A DNA stretch of 64,000 nt from NCBI GenBank assembly GCA_018333515.1, contig JAGXSZ010000005.1, forward strand, positions 1-64,000, in the 5' to 3' direction. Below, one piece after another: positions 17,428 to 28,457 of the stretch (the first letter of the stretch is position 1; every line of letters begins with the position of its first letter). The stretch is from Actinomycetota bacterium (lineage in GTDB: Bacteria > Actinomycetota > Aquicultoria > Aquicultorales > Aquicultoraceae). Both the position numbers and the translations under genes were made by a program. The notes under the pieces are model-generated. The model was not told where the DNA came from. It did not search any database and saw nothing but the letters and a program-made list of their open reading frames with translations.

Positions 17428-18048
17428 TTAGTAGCGCCAATTGAGGCTGCCGAACCCGCGCGCGTTCGTTACGCCGGATAATCTACTAGCTTCAGACATG
17501 GAGTAGCTTATCGTATTCTTGTTTGCGACCGAACTCCAAAACGTCATGGTGTAATCGCAGTACTGCTGATTATCAGACGAACAACCATTCCATCCCACAT
17601 ACGCATGGATAGAGCCGTCGCCGGTAAATATGCCCCAAGCCCGCGACATTTTGTCGTCATTGCTTGAGAAGCATGCGTCTATGAAGACCAGCTTCTTCCA
17701 ATCACTTGCTCTTGCGGTATTGATATCCGCGGTCGTGATTTCCTTACCATTAGTAACTAACGTACCCGTACCATCAAATATCGACCGCGTGCTAAGGCTA
17801 CCGTGCGCTAGAGCATACACGCCGTTGCCGTATTTCGCGTTGGCCAAGAATGTGCTTTTGGTAAAATTGTCGCCATAATAGCTGGAATACGTAAGTCCCA
17901 GTTTAGCCCACGCGTCATTTGCAGCCTTTAGAGTGTAAGGCGCAATAAAAAACTTAGCAGCGTAATCATACCCATACGATGCAAACGCGGTACTCGGCAA
18001 GAGCATTGATATGATTACAACCATGCAAACAAAAGCCGTTTTTCTCAT
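17428..18048 (-). CDS. Secreted caspase-like (clan CD) cysteine peptidase-type protein
   Basis: The 206-residue protein has a clear signal peptide with a predicted cut after AFA (residue 23). The mature part shows the two hallmarks of clan CD peptidases: a His-Gly after a hydrophobic strand (YALAHGS, His82) and an Asp-Ala-Cys after the next strand (VFIDACFSS, Cys126). AYVGWNG follows, as in gingipain/CHAT-like folds. The protein is little more than the catalytic core. Its start has a good ribosome site (AGGAGG within 18050-18060). It is probably co-transcribed with the PepSY gene. Its substrate is unknown, and it could be a pseudoenzyme. Confidence 0.65.
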   Translation of the reverse strand: MRKTAFVCMVVIISMLLPSTAFASYGYDYAAKFFIAPYTLKAANDAWAKLGLTYSSYYGDNFTKSTFLANAKYGNGVYALAHGSLSTRSIFDGTGTLVTNGKEITTADINTARASDWKKLVFIDACFSSNDDKMSRAWGIFTGDGSIHAYVGWNGCSSDNQQYCDYTMTFWSSVANKNTISYSMSEASRLSGVTNARGFGSLNWRY

Positions 18049-18232
18049 TTTACCTCCTTTTGCGCTCAGTGAAACGATCTGATGTCAAGCAGTTTCTTCG
18101 ACTTTATGCGTATGGTTACACAAGCAGTTGCCGGCACAGCAAAATAGCCGGACACTCCCAAGAATAGCATTCATGCGTAAGGGCGGTTAGGCATAATAGC
18201 ACGCAGGATTTGCGATTTACACGATGAACGAT

Positions 18233-18395
18233 AGCTTCAGGGATTTTGCAACTCAAAATAGCAACCTTGCAACCGGGGATTTTAATTGACGTAGCTCAGC
18301 CCTTTAGGGCTGATAACGGCCATGCATATGCGATTATCAGGGCTAAAGCCCTGAGCTACGGGATATAAAATATGAGTTGCAAAATCTCTGAGCTT
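18233..18395. mobile_element. MITE-like element with nested REP pair and 5-bp target duplication
   Basis: Terminal inverted repeats of 18 bp with one mismatch (CAGGGATTTTGCAACTCA at 18238-18255; complement at 18373-18390) are flanked by AGCTT on both sides (18233-18237 and 18391-18395). Inside, two REP-like units of about 26 bp face each other at 18291-18316 and 18334-18359. No coding sequence is present. The structure fits a non-autonomous transposable element inserted upstream of the caspase-like gene and just after whiG; no matching transposase is in the window. Confidence 0.7.
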
Positions 18396-18426
18396 AATAT
18401 TGTACCATTATGTGCGCGAAGAAATG

Positions 18427-19212
18427 CTAATCCTTCTGGACAATCTGCGCGCTGCGCATCTTGGATTTGAGGCGAATGACCGCTTTGGTGTGGAGCTGCG
18501 AGATGCGCGACTCGGTGACCCCGAGGATCTCGCCTATCTCGCGCAAGGTGAGGTTGTCGTAGTAGTAAAGCGCTATTACGGTCCGTTCCCGGTCGGGAAG
18601 CTTCTTTATGGCGTCCGCTAAAATCGTCTTCATCTCTTCGAACTCGAAGCTGTCCGCCGGGTCTGGGCTGGAGGTATCTTCGATGCTGTCGATGAGGCTG
18701 ACCTTGTCATCTTTTTCGCCGACATTCCAGAGTTCCTCAAGCGCGAGCATCGACGTATAGCTGAGCTGGCTTAGTAATTCGCCGTGCTCCTCTACCGTGA
18801 TGCCCATCGCGTTGGCGACCTCGGCGTCACTTGGCGGCCGGCGAAGCTCGTTTTCAAGCTCATAGTAGACGCGCTCGAGAACACGCGCCCGGTGTCTGAC
18901 CGAACGAGGAACCCAATCGAGCGCTCTGAGTTCGTCGATTATCGCTCCCTTTATCCTGGTTATCGCGTAAGTCTCAAACTTGATCTCACGCGCCATATCG
19001 TACTTTTCAATAGCGTCGATAAGACCGAAGAGGCCATAACTTACCAGGTCGGCCTGGTCGACATTTTGGGGAAGATTCGCGGCTACGCGGCCCGCGATAT
19101 ACTTTACGAGCGGCGCATAGTTGATTATGAGTTTATCGCGACAATCCTGGCATGCTTCGCCCTTGTATGTCTTCCATACCTCGATTATGTCGCCTTGGCT
19201 TCGGGTTTCCAA
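18427..19212 (-). CDS. whiG: FliA/WhiG-family RNA polymerase sigma factor
   Basis: The 261-residue sigma factor has region 2 (DLVSYGLFGLIDAIEKYD, then KFETYAITRIKGAIIDELR), region 3 and a C-terminal region 4 helix-turn-helix (LTLREIGEILGVTESRISQLHTKA). This is the SigD/FliA/WhiG type. Its place upstream of rpsB-tsf matches whiG in actinobacteria, where it controls development; in motile bacteria the same family drives flagellar genes. No flagellar or anti-sigma gene is in the window, so its regulon is unknown. Confidence 0.88.
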   Translation of the reverse strand: METRSQGDIIEVWKTYKGEACQDCRDKLIINYAPLVKYIAGRVAANLPQNVDQADLVSYGLFGLIDAIEKYDMAREIKFETYAITRIKGAIIDELRALDWVPRSVRHRARVLERVYYELENELRRPPSDAEVANAMGITVEEHGELLSQLSYTSMLALEELWNVGEKDDKVSLIDSIEDTSSPDPADSFEFEEMKTILADAIKKLPDRERTVIALYYYDNLTLREIGEILGVTESRISQLHTKAVIRLKSKMRSAQIVQKD

Positions 19213-19245
19213 ATTCGTCTCCGGTTATTGCGTCTAGTTGTAACT

Positions 19246-20157
19246 CTAAGCCCTCGGATGCGCCTTCAAGTATACTTCTTTAAGCCGTGCTTTATCTAAA
19301 TGAGTATAAACCTGTGTCGATGATAAATCAACGTGCCCGAGCAGCTCTTGTATATACCTTAAATCCGCGCCGCGCTCCAAGAGATGCGTCGCGAAAGTAT
19401 GCCTTACGGCATGCGGCGTTATCCCCCCGCTTAGGCCCACTTGCCTTACATACTTGCCGACAATACAGCGGACGCCGTGGGGGGTCAGCCGCGCGCCGCG
19501 AAAGTTCAAAAACAGCGCTGTGGTGGCGCCTTCTTCGGGTCTTCGGCCCTGGGCCAATGTTTTTCTGCCCGACCCTACATATGCTCGGACGGCGTCCGCG
19601 GCGGTTTTATGTATCGGCACAATTCGCTCTTTGCGCCCCTTTCCGACGACGCGCACTTCGAACTTCGCGTAATCTATGCTGTCGAGGTCGAGCGCGGTCA
19701 ACTCGCTCACCCGCACACCGGTCGCATAGAAAAATTCGAGCATCGCTTTGTCGCGTAATCCCAGCGTGGTCGAGATGTCGGGCGCCGCCAGCAATTCTTC
19801 GAGCGCGTGCTCTTTTAAATACTTGGGTAGTTTCTTCTCTAATTTCGGGGCGGATACGATATCGGCGGGGTTCTTCTCGATACCGGCGCGCTCCCGAGCG
19901 AACCGATAGAAGGCGCGTATCGCGGAAAGTTTACGCGCTACGCTCTTTCGGTCATATCCTTTTCGCTGCAATAGCCCCAGGTAGTTCCGCAAGACGCGAA
20001 AATCGACATCTTCCATGTCCAACGCCTCTCGCTCGATAAAAGCGAAAAACTGGAGGATATCGGTATCGTATGCGCTAATGGTGTTGGCCGAGAGATTTCT
20101 TTCCGCCCCCAGGTGGGTTAAGAACCGCTCTCGGACCTCCGCCGCTGTTAGTCCCAT
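19246..20157 (-). CDS. xerC: Tyrosine recombinase XerC/XerD-type
   Basis: The 303-residue recombinase resolves chromosome dimers at dif sites. It has a SAM-like N-terminal core-binding domain and a C-terminal catalytic domain with Arg in TGVRVSEL, Lys in VVGKGRKER, HAVRHTFATHLL (His-x-x-Arg), the GH of ELLGHVDLSST and the nucleophile Tyr in VYTHLD. Its neighbourhood (whiG, rpsB) is the usual housekeeping position, not that of a phage integrase. Confidence 0.9.
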   Translation of the reverse strand: MGLTAAEVRERFLTHLGAERNLSANTISAYDTDILQFFAFIEREALDMEDVDFRVLRNYLGLLQRKGYDRKSVARKLSAIRAFYRFARERAGIEKNPADIVSAPKLEKKLPKYLKEHALEELLAAPDISTTLGLRDKAMLEFFYATGVRVSELTALDLDSIDYAKFEVRVVGKGRKERIVPIHKTAADAVRAYVGSGRKTLAQGRRPEEGATTALFLNFRGARLTPHGVRCIVGKYVRQVGLSGGITPHAVRHTFATHLLERGADLRYIQELLGHVDLSSTQVYTHLDKARLKEVYLKAHPRA

Positions 20158-20191
20158 ACTTGCCGCCTCGATTGCGCTCTCTTGACCCCTG

Positions 20192-20485
20192 CTACTTCGC
20201 CACCGCAGCTTTCCCGGCCTCGTCCTTAGCCGTCCTTGCGCCTATCGCATCCTTGTCGACTTTGACGCGCACGTTCTCGTCTATTTGCAGGATGACGATA
20301 TCTTCGCGGATATCCTTTATCTTTCCGTGAAGCCCGCCAAAGGTTATGACCTCGTCATTGACCTTGAGTTCGCTAAGGAGCACCCTGCGCTCTTTGGCCC
20401 GTTTTTGCTGCGGCCTAATCAAAAACATATAGTAGATCACGAAAAACGCGGCTATGTAGATTATCAGTAATGTCGATCCGTCCAA
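20192..20485 (-). CDS. yajC: Preprotein translocase subunit YajC
   Basis: YajC is a small accessory membrane protein of the SecDF-YajC complex. The 97-residue protein has one N-terminal transmembrane helix followed by FLIRPQQKRAKERR and a small basic/beta domain. It begins with TTG after GAGGAT, next to a run of nine C. It follows tgt at a short distance, as in many bacteria; secD and secF are not within the window. Confidence 0.93.
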   Translation of the reverse strand: MDGSTLLIIYIAAFFVIYYMFLIRPQQKRAKERRVLLSELKVNDEVITFGGLHGKIKDIREDIVILQIDENVRVKVDKDAIGARTAKDEAGKAAVAK

Positions 20486-20581
20486 ATCCTCTACCCCCCC
20501 CCTAAACTGCTTGCCGTCGTTACGCTGTCGCTCGCTATCTAATAATACAGGTCTTTCATAAAATACTATACCCCATTGACC

Positions 20582-22731
<2,150 letters not shown>

Positions 22732-22734
22732 CGC

Positions 22735-23292
22735 TTACTCCCGCGCCTCGCGCTCCGCTTTTGCCAACTTCTTCTCGTATCTCTCAATCTCGCTGTAGAC
22801 GCAACCGCAGTAAGGCTGCCGGTACATCCCGAGCGCACGCGCCGTCCCTTGCCCTTCTCGATAGAGCGCCCGGAAATCCCGGTAAATAAACTCCGCCCCG
22901 TGTTCCTCGCCCGCCTGTTTGCCTATCGCCTCGATAAGGTCGTGCTTCTGGTAGGGGCTGACCGTAAGCGTCGTCGAAAAGGCAACGTAACCGTTTTGCG
23001 CCGCATATCTCGCCGCCTCCGCCAGGCGCAATCGATAACACGCCGCGCATCGCGCCTCCGCCAGGCCCGCGACTTCAATGAGGTGGTGTTGGGGTTCGTA
23101 ATCTCCGACGACGAGCCTGTAACCCGTGTCGCGACAGTAAGCCGCCAACGTCTCCAGGCGCCCGATATACTCGGTGGTCGGATGGATGTTCGGATTATAG
23201 TAATAGCTCGTTACCTCATATTCGGCCTTCAATATCTCACCCGGACCGATAAGGCACGGGCCGCAGCATGTGTGGAGCAACAGTCTCTTCAA
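22735..23292 (-). CDS. queH: Epoxyqueuosine reductase QueH
   Basis: QueH performs the last step of queuosine synthesis and is the non-cobalamin replacement for QueG. The 185-residue protein begins with LLHTCCGPC, has an internal CAACY pair and ends with YCGCVYSE; these cysteines hold a [4Fe-4S] cluster and metal site. The protein is full length. Its presence means the cell can finish Q without QueG if preQ1 is made or imported; no preQ1 genes are in the window. Confidence 0.93.
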   Translation of the reverse strand: MKRLLLHTCCGPCLIGPGEILKAEYEVTSYYYNPNIHPTTEYIGRLETLAAYCRDTGYRLVVGDYEPQHHLIEVAGLAEARCAACYRLRLAEAARYAAQNGYVAFSTTLTVSPYQKHDLIEAIGKQAGEEHGAEFIYRDFRALYREGQGTARALGMYRQPYCGCVYSEIERYEKKLAKAEREARE

Positions 23293-23378
23293 AATCTCAC
23301 CTCGAAGCCTACATACTCTCTCTCAAACCGAACAATGTAGAGTGCTGTAGTAGGCTCTTCGAATCCTCATCCCCGCGC

Positions 23379-24161
23379 CTACTCCGCGAGCCATCTAAGA
23401 AGCGCCGCGACCTCCCCGACGCCGGCCAGCGAAAAATCGGCTTCTTCCGCTACCTCCGCGGCCGCCTCATCCGATGCCACCACTACCGAGACCGCCTTAA
23501 CATTCTCCGTCTCTTCGAGCTTGCGCAGCGCCCTAAAAGCATCGATATCGGTGACATCGTCGCCGATGTAGAGCACGTTCGCCAGCCCTTCTCGCATGCA
23601 TACCGCGATAATGGTGTCGCCTTTGTCGAGCGCGACATCGGGGTTGAGGTCGACTACAAAACGCCCTCGCACCACCTTCATCGGATACTTCACGAGCATC
23701 TTTTCGACGACCGGTTCGATTAACGCGAGGGCCGCGTCCTTGTCAGCGGCCAGCCGATAGTGGAGCGCCGCGCCTAAGTTTTTCTTCTCGACCCGGATAT
23801 CGGTCTTGGCAAAGTAGTCGCTTAACTCATTGTAGAGGCTGGGCGCCATGCCGAAATACTTCTTAACCTGGGGCGCATAGTGACGCCGGCCCCCTTCTAT
23901 CCATTCGAGCCCGTGGCTGCCGATATATAGTAAGTCGTCGAGCCCGACCATGCGCTTGGCGTCGTCCGAGGAGCGCCCGCTGACGATGCCGACGACTTTG
24001 TATTTCTCGTTGAGTATTGTAAGCGTCTCGCGTACATTCGGGGTAATCGACGCGCTCTCCGGCGTCCGGGCGATAGCGCTCAGCGTCCCATCTAGGTCGC
24101 TGAAGATGCCGGTCACGCCGGGGTGTGCTTTAAATTCTACGAGTGCGCTGTGTATATCCAT
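23379..24161 (-). CDS. otsB: Trehalose-6-phosphate phosphatase
   Basis: This HAD-superfamily phosphatase dephosphorylates trehalose 6-phosphate. The 260-residue protein has FSDLDGTLS (nucleophile Asp), SGRSSDD, SHGLEW, and IGDDVTDIDAF (motif 4), with the usual C2B cap. It lies 17 bp downstream of a GT4 gene, on the same strand. No OtsA-type synthase gene is in the window, so the GT4 enzyme may make the substrate or a related phospho-sugar. Confidence 0.92.
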   Translation of the reverse strand: MDIHSALVEFKAHPGVTGIFSDLDGTLSAIARTPESASITPNVRETLTILNEKYKVVGIVSGRSSDDAKRMVGLDDLLYIGSHGLEWIEGGRRHYAPQVKKYFGMAPSLYNELSDYFAKTDIRVEKKNLGAALHYRLAADKDAALALIEPVVEKMLVKYPMKVVRGRFVVDLNPDVALDKGDTIIAVCMREGLANVLYIGDDVTDIDAFRALRKLEETENVKAVSVVVASDEAAAEVAEEADFSLAGVGEVAALLRWLAE

Positions 24162-24178
24162 ACCTATTTCTTCAAGCC

Positions 24179-25195
24179 CTATTCGTTCAAGATAAATCTG
24201 TAGTTCGCCTCATACCCGTCGGTCATCTTTGCCGGGCTGAAATTCTTCTCGACATGCTCGCGGCACGCCCTCGGGTCTATCTCGCCGACGCGTTTGACCG
24301 CGCCGTTCATCTCGGCGACCGTGTCGACAACAAACCCGGTCTTGCCGTCCGCTACCACCTCGGGCGAGGAGCCGTTTCTGATAACGACGACCGGTGTGCC
24401 GCAGGCCATAGCCTCGGCCATGACCAACCCAAACGGCTCCGGCCACTGGAGAGGCAAGACAAAGCACGCGGCTTTCTTTAAGAACTCGCGCTTCTCGGCG
24501 TCGCCGACCTCCCCGGTGAAGATAATCTGCTCACCGTCGACTTCGGGCTCGACCTGCGTGGCGAAATACTCCATATCTATCGGGTCGATTTTGCCGACCA
24601 GAATCAATTTCTTATCCAGCTCTTTGGCGACCTTTATCGCCAGGTGGGTACCCTTGGCAAGGCAGACCCTGCTGACCAGGATAAGATAGTCGTCCTTTTC
24701 TTCGCAATACTCGAATTTCTCGACATCTACCGCGTTATAGACGGTGTTGACATAATTCAAGCCGTCGAGGCAGCTCTTCTGGTACTCACTGATGGCGTTG
24801 TAATAGGCCGCGTCTTTGAAGTGCTCGTAAAATCTCGAAGTATCCGCGGTAAACGGGCCATGGAGGGTGTGGAGCATCGGCGATTTCAGTCTGTGCGAAA
24901 ACGCCACTCCCAGAAAACCGCTGTGGTCATGGACGATATCGAACTCATCCGCTATTTTGTACGCCTCGCTCACCTGCATCGCATCGTAGAGCGTCATGCC
25001 GAGTTTCGAGGTCTGACCCTCGTCAAAAAGGTACTCGAGGTGGGCTTTGGTGTCGGAATCTCCGGTCGCCATAAGCGTCACGTCGTGACCGCGGTCTGTA
25101 AGCTCGTCGGCGAGGAGCCCTACGACCAGCTCGATACCGCCATAGCCGAGAGGTGGAACCCGAATCCATGGCGGTGAGATTTGCAGAATTTTCAT
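24179..25195 (-). CDS. Family 4 glycosyltransferase (GT-B)
   Basis: The 338-residue retaining GT-B enzyme begins with the acceptor domain (QISPPW...PPLGYGGIE) and has the donor-site block in its C-terminal half (LPLQWPEPFGLVMAEAMACGTPVV, with the EPFGLV Glu). The family covers sucrose, trehalose and mannosyl-type syntheses. Proximity to otsB suggests a role in a disaccharide-phosphate route; that is inference. It could equally act in polysaccharide assembly. Start at ATG 25195. Confidence 0.82.
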   Translation of the reverse strand: MKILQISPPWIRVPPLGYGGIELVVGLLADELTDRGHDVTLMATGDSDTKAHLEYLFDEGQTSKLGMTLYDAMQVSEAYKIADEFDIVHDHSGFLGVAFSHRLKSPMLHTLHGPFTADTSRFYEHFKDAAYYNAISEYQKSCLDGLNYVNTVYNAVDVEKFEYCEEKDDYLILVSRVCLAKGTHLAIKVAKELDKKLILVGKIDPIDMEYFATQVEPEVDGEQIIFTGEVGDAEKREFLKKAACFVLPLQWPEPFGLVMAEAMACGTPVVVIRNGSSPEVVADGKTGFVVDTVAEMNGAVKRVGEIDPRACREHVEKNFSPAKMTDGYEANYRFILNE

Positions 25196-25287
25196 CGTTT
25201 TACTCCCTTTTGTTAGATTTTAGCCGCGCTATGAGGCTTGTCCCGCCACGCACGGCATCCTTAAATAGCTGGTGAGCCTTGGGCTCG

Positions 25288-26313
25288 CTAATCCGCTTCC
25301 CATTCGACGCCTTGCATCTCCTCGACCGCTCCGCGCGACATCAACTCGGAGACGCATTCGAGCGCGTTCTTGTCGAGATATAAAACGTTGCGCACGTTCT
25401 CCGTTATGGGCATGTCGATTTGGTATTCCTCGGCGAGCGCGGCCACCGCCGAAGCCGTCCGTATGCCCTCGGCGACCATGTTCATCTCATCGTATATCCG
25501 CGTAAGATTCATGCCCTTGCCGAGCATCTCGCCGACCCGCCTATTCCGGCTGTGTTGACTCATACAGGTAACGACCAGGTCGCCGATGCCCGCCAAGCCC
25601 GCGAAGGTCCGCGCTTCGGCTCCCATCGCGGTGCCGAGGCGTATCATCTCGGCTAGACCGCGCGTCAAGAGCGACGCTTTCGTATTGTCCCCAAAACCCA
25701 GCCCGTCCGAGATGCCGGCGGCAATCGCGATAACGTTCTTGACCGCCCCGCCCATCTCGACGCCGATCAAATCCGGGTTGGTGTATACCCGAAAGTACGG
25801 CGTCATAAAGATATCTTGAAGTTTGATAGCGACGCTCCGGCTGGGGCTGGAGATTACCGTCGCCGACGGAATGCTCCGGCTCACCTCTTCGGCGTGGTTC
25901 GGCCCGGACAGGACAGCAACGCGATTTCTCATCTCCGGACGGAGTGTTTCGCGCATGACTTGCGACATCCGCTTCAGGCTGTGCTCCTCGATTCCCTTGG
26001 CCAGGCTGACTACAGCCGTCTCGCCCCGGATGCCGTCGCTCAATTGTGAGAGCGTCTCTCGCGTCACATGGGACGGGGTCGCCATGACGACGACTTCGGC
26101 TCCAGCCGCCGCGTCCTCTAAATCATAGGTAGCCTTAACCGCCGGGTTTATCGCCACATCGGTGAGGTACTTCGGATGGCGCTTTGTGATATTGATCGCG
26201 TCGGCGACCGAGGCGTCGCGCGTCCAAAGCCTTACCGCGTATCCCTTATTGGCTAGCAAGTTCGCGATAGCCGTTCCCCAGCTACCCGCTCCTATTACCG
26301 CTATCTTTTTCAG
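25288..26313 (-). CDS. gpsA: NAD(P)-dependent glycerol-3-phosphate dehydrogenase, probable CTG start
   Basis: GpsA makes sn-glycerol 3-phosphate for phospholipids. The protein has the Rossmann GAGSWGTAIA, SLAKGIE, SGPNHAEE, and the catalytic Lys region GGAVKNVIAIAAGISDGLGFGDNTKA. An ATG or GTG start is missing. The family's N-terminus (LKKIAVIGAG) begins at CTG 26313, one base after the plsY stop, with GGAGG nine bases upstream. A TTG at 26346 without a ribosome site is the alternative and would add eleven residues and overlap plsY. I favour CTG. Confidence 0.93.
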   Translation of the reverse strand: MKKIAVIGAGSWGTAIANLLANKGYAVRLWTRDASVADAINITKRHPKYLTDVAINPAVKATYDLEDAAAGAEVVVMATPSHVTRETLSQLSDGIRGETAVVSLAKGIEEHSLKRMSQVMRETLRPEMRNRVAVLSGPNHAEEVSRSIPSATVISSPSRSVAIKLQDIFMTPYFRVYTNPDLIGVEMGGAVKNVIAIAAGISDGLGFGDNTKASLLTRGLAEMIRLGTAMGAEARTFAGLAGIGDLVVTCMSQHSRNRRVGEMLGKGMNLTRIYDEMNMVAEGIRTASAVAALAEEYQIDMPITENVRNVLYLDKNALECVSELMSRGAVEEMQGVEWEAD

Positions 26314-26314
26314 T

Positions 26315-26941
26315 TTAACCTTCCTCCGCTTCGGTTTTTGTCCCAAACTTCAGCTCTTGGCCCGCGAGAAGCCTGGCGATGTTCGAGCGGTGCCGAAAGA
26401 TTATTACCACCCCCGCCAAGAGCGCGAATATTATATACTCGGCCTTCGGGTACATCAAATAGACCAAGACCGGCAAGAGCATCGCCACAATTATCGAGCC
26501 GACGGAGACATATCGCGTCACCGCTATGACCACTATCCAAATACCGACCAGAATCGGCGCGACCAGCGGCCATAGAGCCAGTATGAGGCCGCCCGCGGTC
26601 GCCATCCCTTTGCCGCCGCCGAACCTTAGGAATATCGAATAGCTATGGCCGATGATGGCGGCCAAACCGACAGCGACGCCGGCAAGCGGCACCGCGTCCG
26701 GTGTACCCGCCAAGAAATATCTTACCGCGAAGACCGGTATCATCGCTTTAAGGATATCTGCCGTGAGCACGACCACTCCCGCGACCGGGCCGAGCGTTCG
26801 ATACGCATTCGTCGCCCCTATATTCCCGCTCCCATGCTCCCTTATGTCTACATGAAAGAGGAGCTTACTTACGAGCAACCCGAACGGCACCGACCCCAGT
26901 AAGTATGCGAATACGACCAATGCTGCTGTCGGGTATGGCAA
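26315..26941 (-). CDS. plsY: Glycerol-3-phosphate acyltransferase PlsY
   Basis: PlsY uses acyl-phosphate to acylate glycerol 3-phosphate in the membrane. The 208-residue protein has about five hydrophobic segments and the three PlsY motifs: LLGSVPFG, GSGNIGATN and GHSYSIFLRFGGGKGMATAGG. Its immediate neighbour gpsA supplies its substrate, and der lies 72 bp upstream. Confidence 0.96.
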   Translation of the reverse strand: MPYPTAALVVFAYLLGSVPFGLLVSKLLFHVDIREHGSGNIGATNAYRTLGPVAGVVVLTADILKAMIPVFAVRYFLAGTPDAVPLAGVAVGLAAIIGHSYSIFLRFGGGKGMATAGGLILALWPLVAPILVGIWIVVIAVTRYVSVGSIIVAMLLPVLVYLMYPKAEYIIFALLAGVVIIFRHRSNIARLLAGQELKFGTKTEAEEG

Positions 26942-27013
26942 TTAAGGCTCCTATGGCTAGCTCTCCAGGATTGCGGTCTCTTAAGGGTTTCGGCTATAAG
27001 CGACGACCGCACC

Positions 27014-28324
27014 CTACGTATATTTACTTCTAAACCGGATGTTCAAAGGGGTGCCGATAAAGGCGAAGACGTCTCTAATCTGGTTCTCAATATACCGCTT
27101 ATAGGAGTCGGTAACAAGTTCCGGGTGGTTGACGAAGAATACGAATACCGGGGGCTTTATTCGTATCTGCGCGGCATAAGATATCTTGAGCGTCCTCCCG
27201 CCCTTCGCCGGCTGAAAGCCTTCCGCTTTTATCTTCATGACCAGACCGTTTAGCGCCGAGGTCGAAACTCTCTTTTCGTATTCGCCCATTACTATTTTGA
27301 GCTGGTCGAATACATTATGAATTCCCATCCCGGTCTCGGCCGACACTTTGAGGCGCGGCGCGTAATCGAGAAACCGCATCTTGTTTTCGAGAACGTCCTG
27401 AACCTTTGCCGCCCATTCCGGGTCGTCCATCAAATCCCACTTGTTCAGGACAAGAATACTCGCGCACCCCCGCTCTTCGGCCAGGTTCGCTATCTTCTGG
27501 TCCTGGGTCGATGGGCCTTCGACGGCGTCTATGACGATGACCGCGATATCGGCCCTATCGAGCGCCCGCAGCGACCTGACGAAGCTGTAATATTCGACAT
27601 CCTCTTTGGCGCTCGACTGCCGCCTCAACCCCGCCGTGTCGATAAACCGGTAGATGATGCCGTCTTTTTCGAGGACGGTGTCGATAGTGTCACGCGTCGT
27701 GCCCGGGATATCGCTTACTATCGCCCGCTCTTCCCCTAAAATCTTATTTATTATCGAAGACTTGCCGACATTCGGCCTCCCGACTATTGCGACTTTTACC
27801 TCATTGATATCTTCTATCCGCTCGACCGAGGGGATAAGCGCCGCTATTACGTCGAGCAGGTCGCCGACGCCGCGGCCGTGGCTGCTCGAAACGGGATGAG
27901 GGTCGCCCAGGCCGAGGTTGTAGAAATCGTAAATCGCCGCTTCGTGCGCCATATCGTCGATCTTGTTTACCGCCAGCACAATCGGCTTCTTCGACGCCCG
28001 CAAAACTTTGGCGACCATCTCGTCCTCGCGCATTTGGCCGACGATACCATCGACGACGAGCACAATCACATCGGCTTCCTCTATGGCCAGCATCGCCTGG
28101 TCGGTGATGAGCCGGCCCATCGAGATGTCTTCCCCGAAATCTATGCCGCCGGTATCTATTATGGTGAAGGTCTTTCCGTTCCACTCGGCATCGACGTAGT
28201 TGCGGTCGCGGGTGACGCCCGCCGTCTCGTGGACGATGGCGAGCTGCTGTGAGACTATTCTATTTACGAGCGTCGACTTACCGACGTTTGGCCGGCCGAC
28301 AATGGCGACTAATGGATATGTCAT
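27014..28324 (-). CDS. der: Ribosome-assembly GTPase Der (EngA)
   Basis: Der assists 50S maturation. The 436-residue protein holds two GTPase domains (G1 loops GRPNVGKST near residue 10 and GRPNVGKSS near residue 184; NKID and NKWD specificity loops) and a C-terminal KH-like domain. It is full length and of the usual type. It lies between the DUF512 gene and plsY, as in many Clostridia and actinobacteria. Confidence 0.97.
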   Translation of the reverse strand: MTYPLVAIVGRPNVGKSTLVNRIVSQQLAIVHETAGVTRDRNYVDAEWNGKTFTIIDTGGIDFGEDISMGRLITDQAMLAIEEADVIVLVVDGIVGQMREDEMVAKVLRASKKPIVLAVNKIDDMAHEAAIYDFYNLGLGDPHPVSSSHGRGVGDLLDVIAALIPSVERIEDINEVKVAIVGRPNVGKSSIINKILGEERAIVSDIPGTTRDTIDTVLEKDGIIYRFIDTAGLRRQSSAKEDVEYYSFVRSLRALDRADIAVIVIDAVEGPSTQDQKIANLAEERGCASILVLNKWDLMDDPEWAAKVQDVLENKMRFLDYAPRLKVSAETGMGIHNVFDQLKIVMGEYEKRVSTSALNGLVMKIKAEGFQPAKGGRTLKISYAAQIRIKPPVFVFFVNHPELVTDSYKRYIENQIRDVFAFIGTPLNIRFRSKYT

Positions 28325-28457
28325 CTTTCGTGTTCTACCTCCAAGTTCCGCAAAAACAAATCAAGCATTAAAGCAATCGACTATTCGACTCTCTGAAAAA
28401 CAACCGGTTCCTATCGACCGGTCTACTCTCCGGAAAACAACGTGCCTCTGGTTCAGC

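Noticed and set aside
19246-20157. Phage or island integrase
   Set aside because: Sequence and position between whiG and yajC fit housekeeping XerC; no att repeats or phage genes adjoin it.
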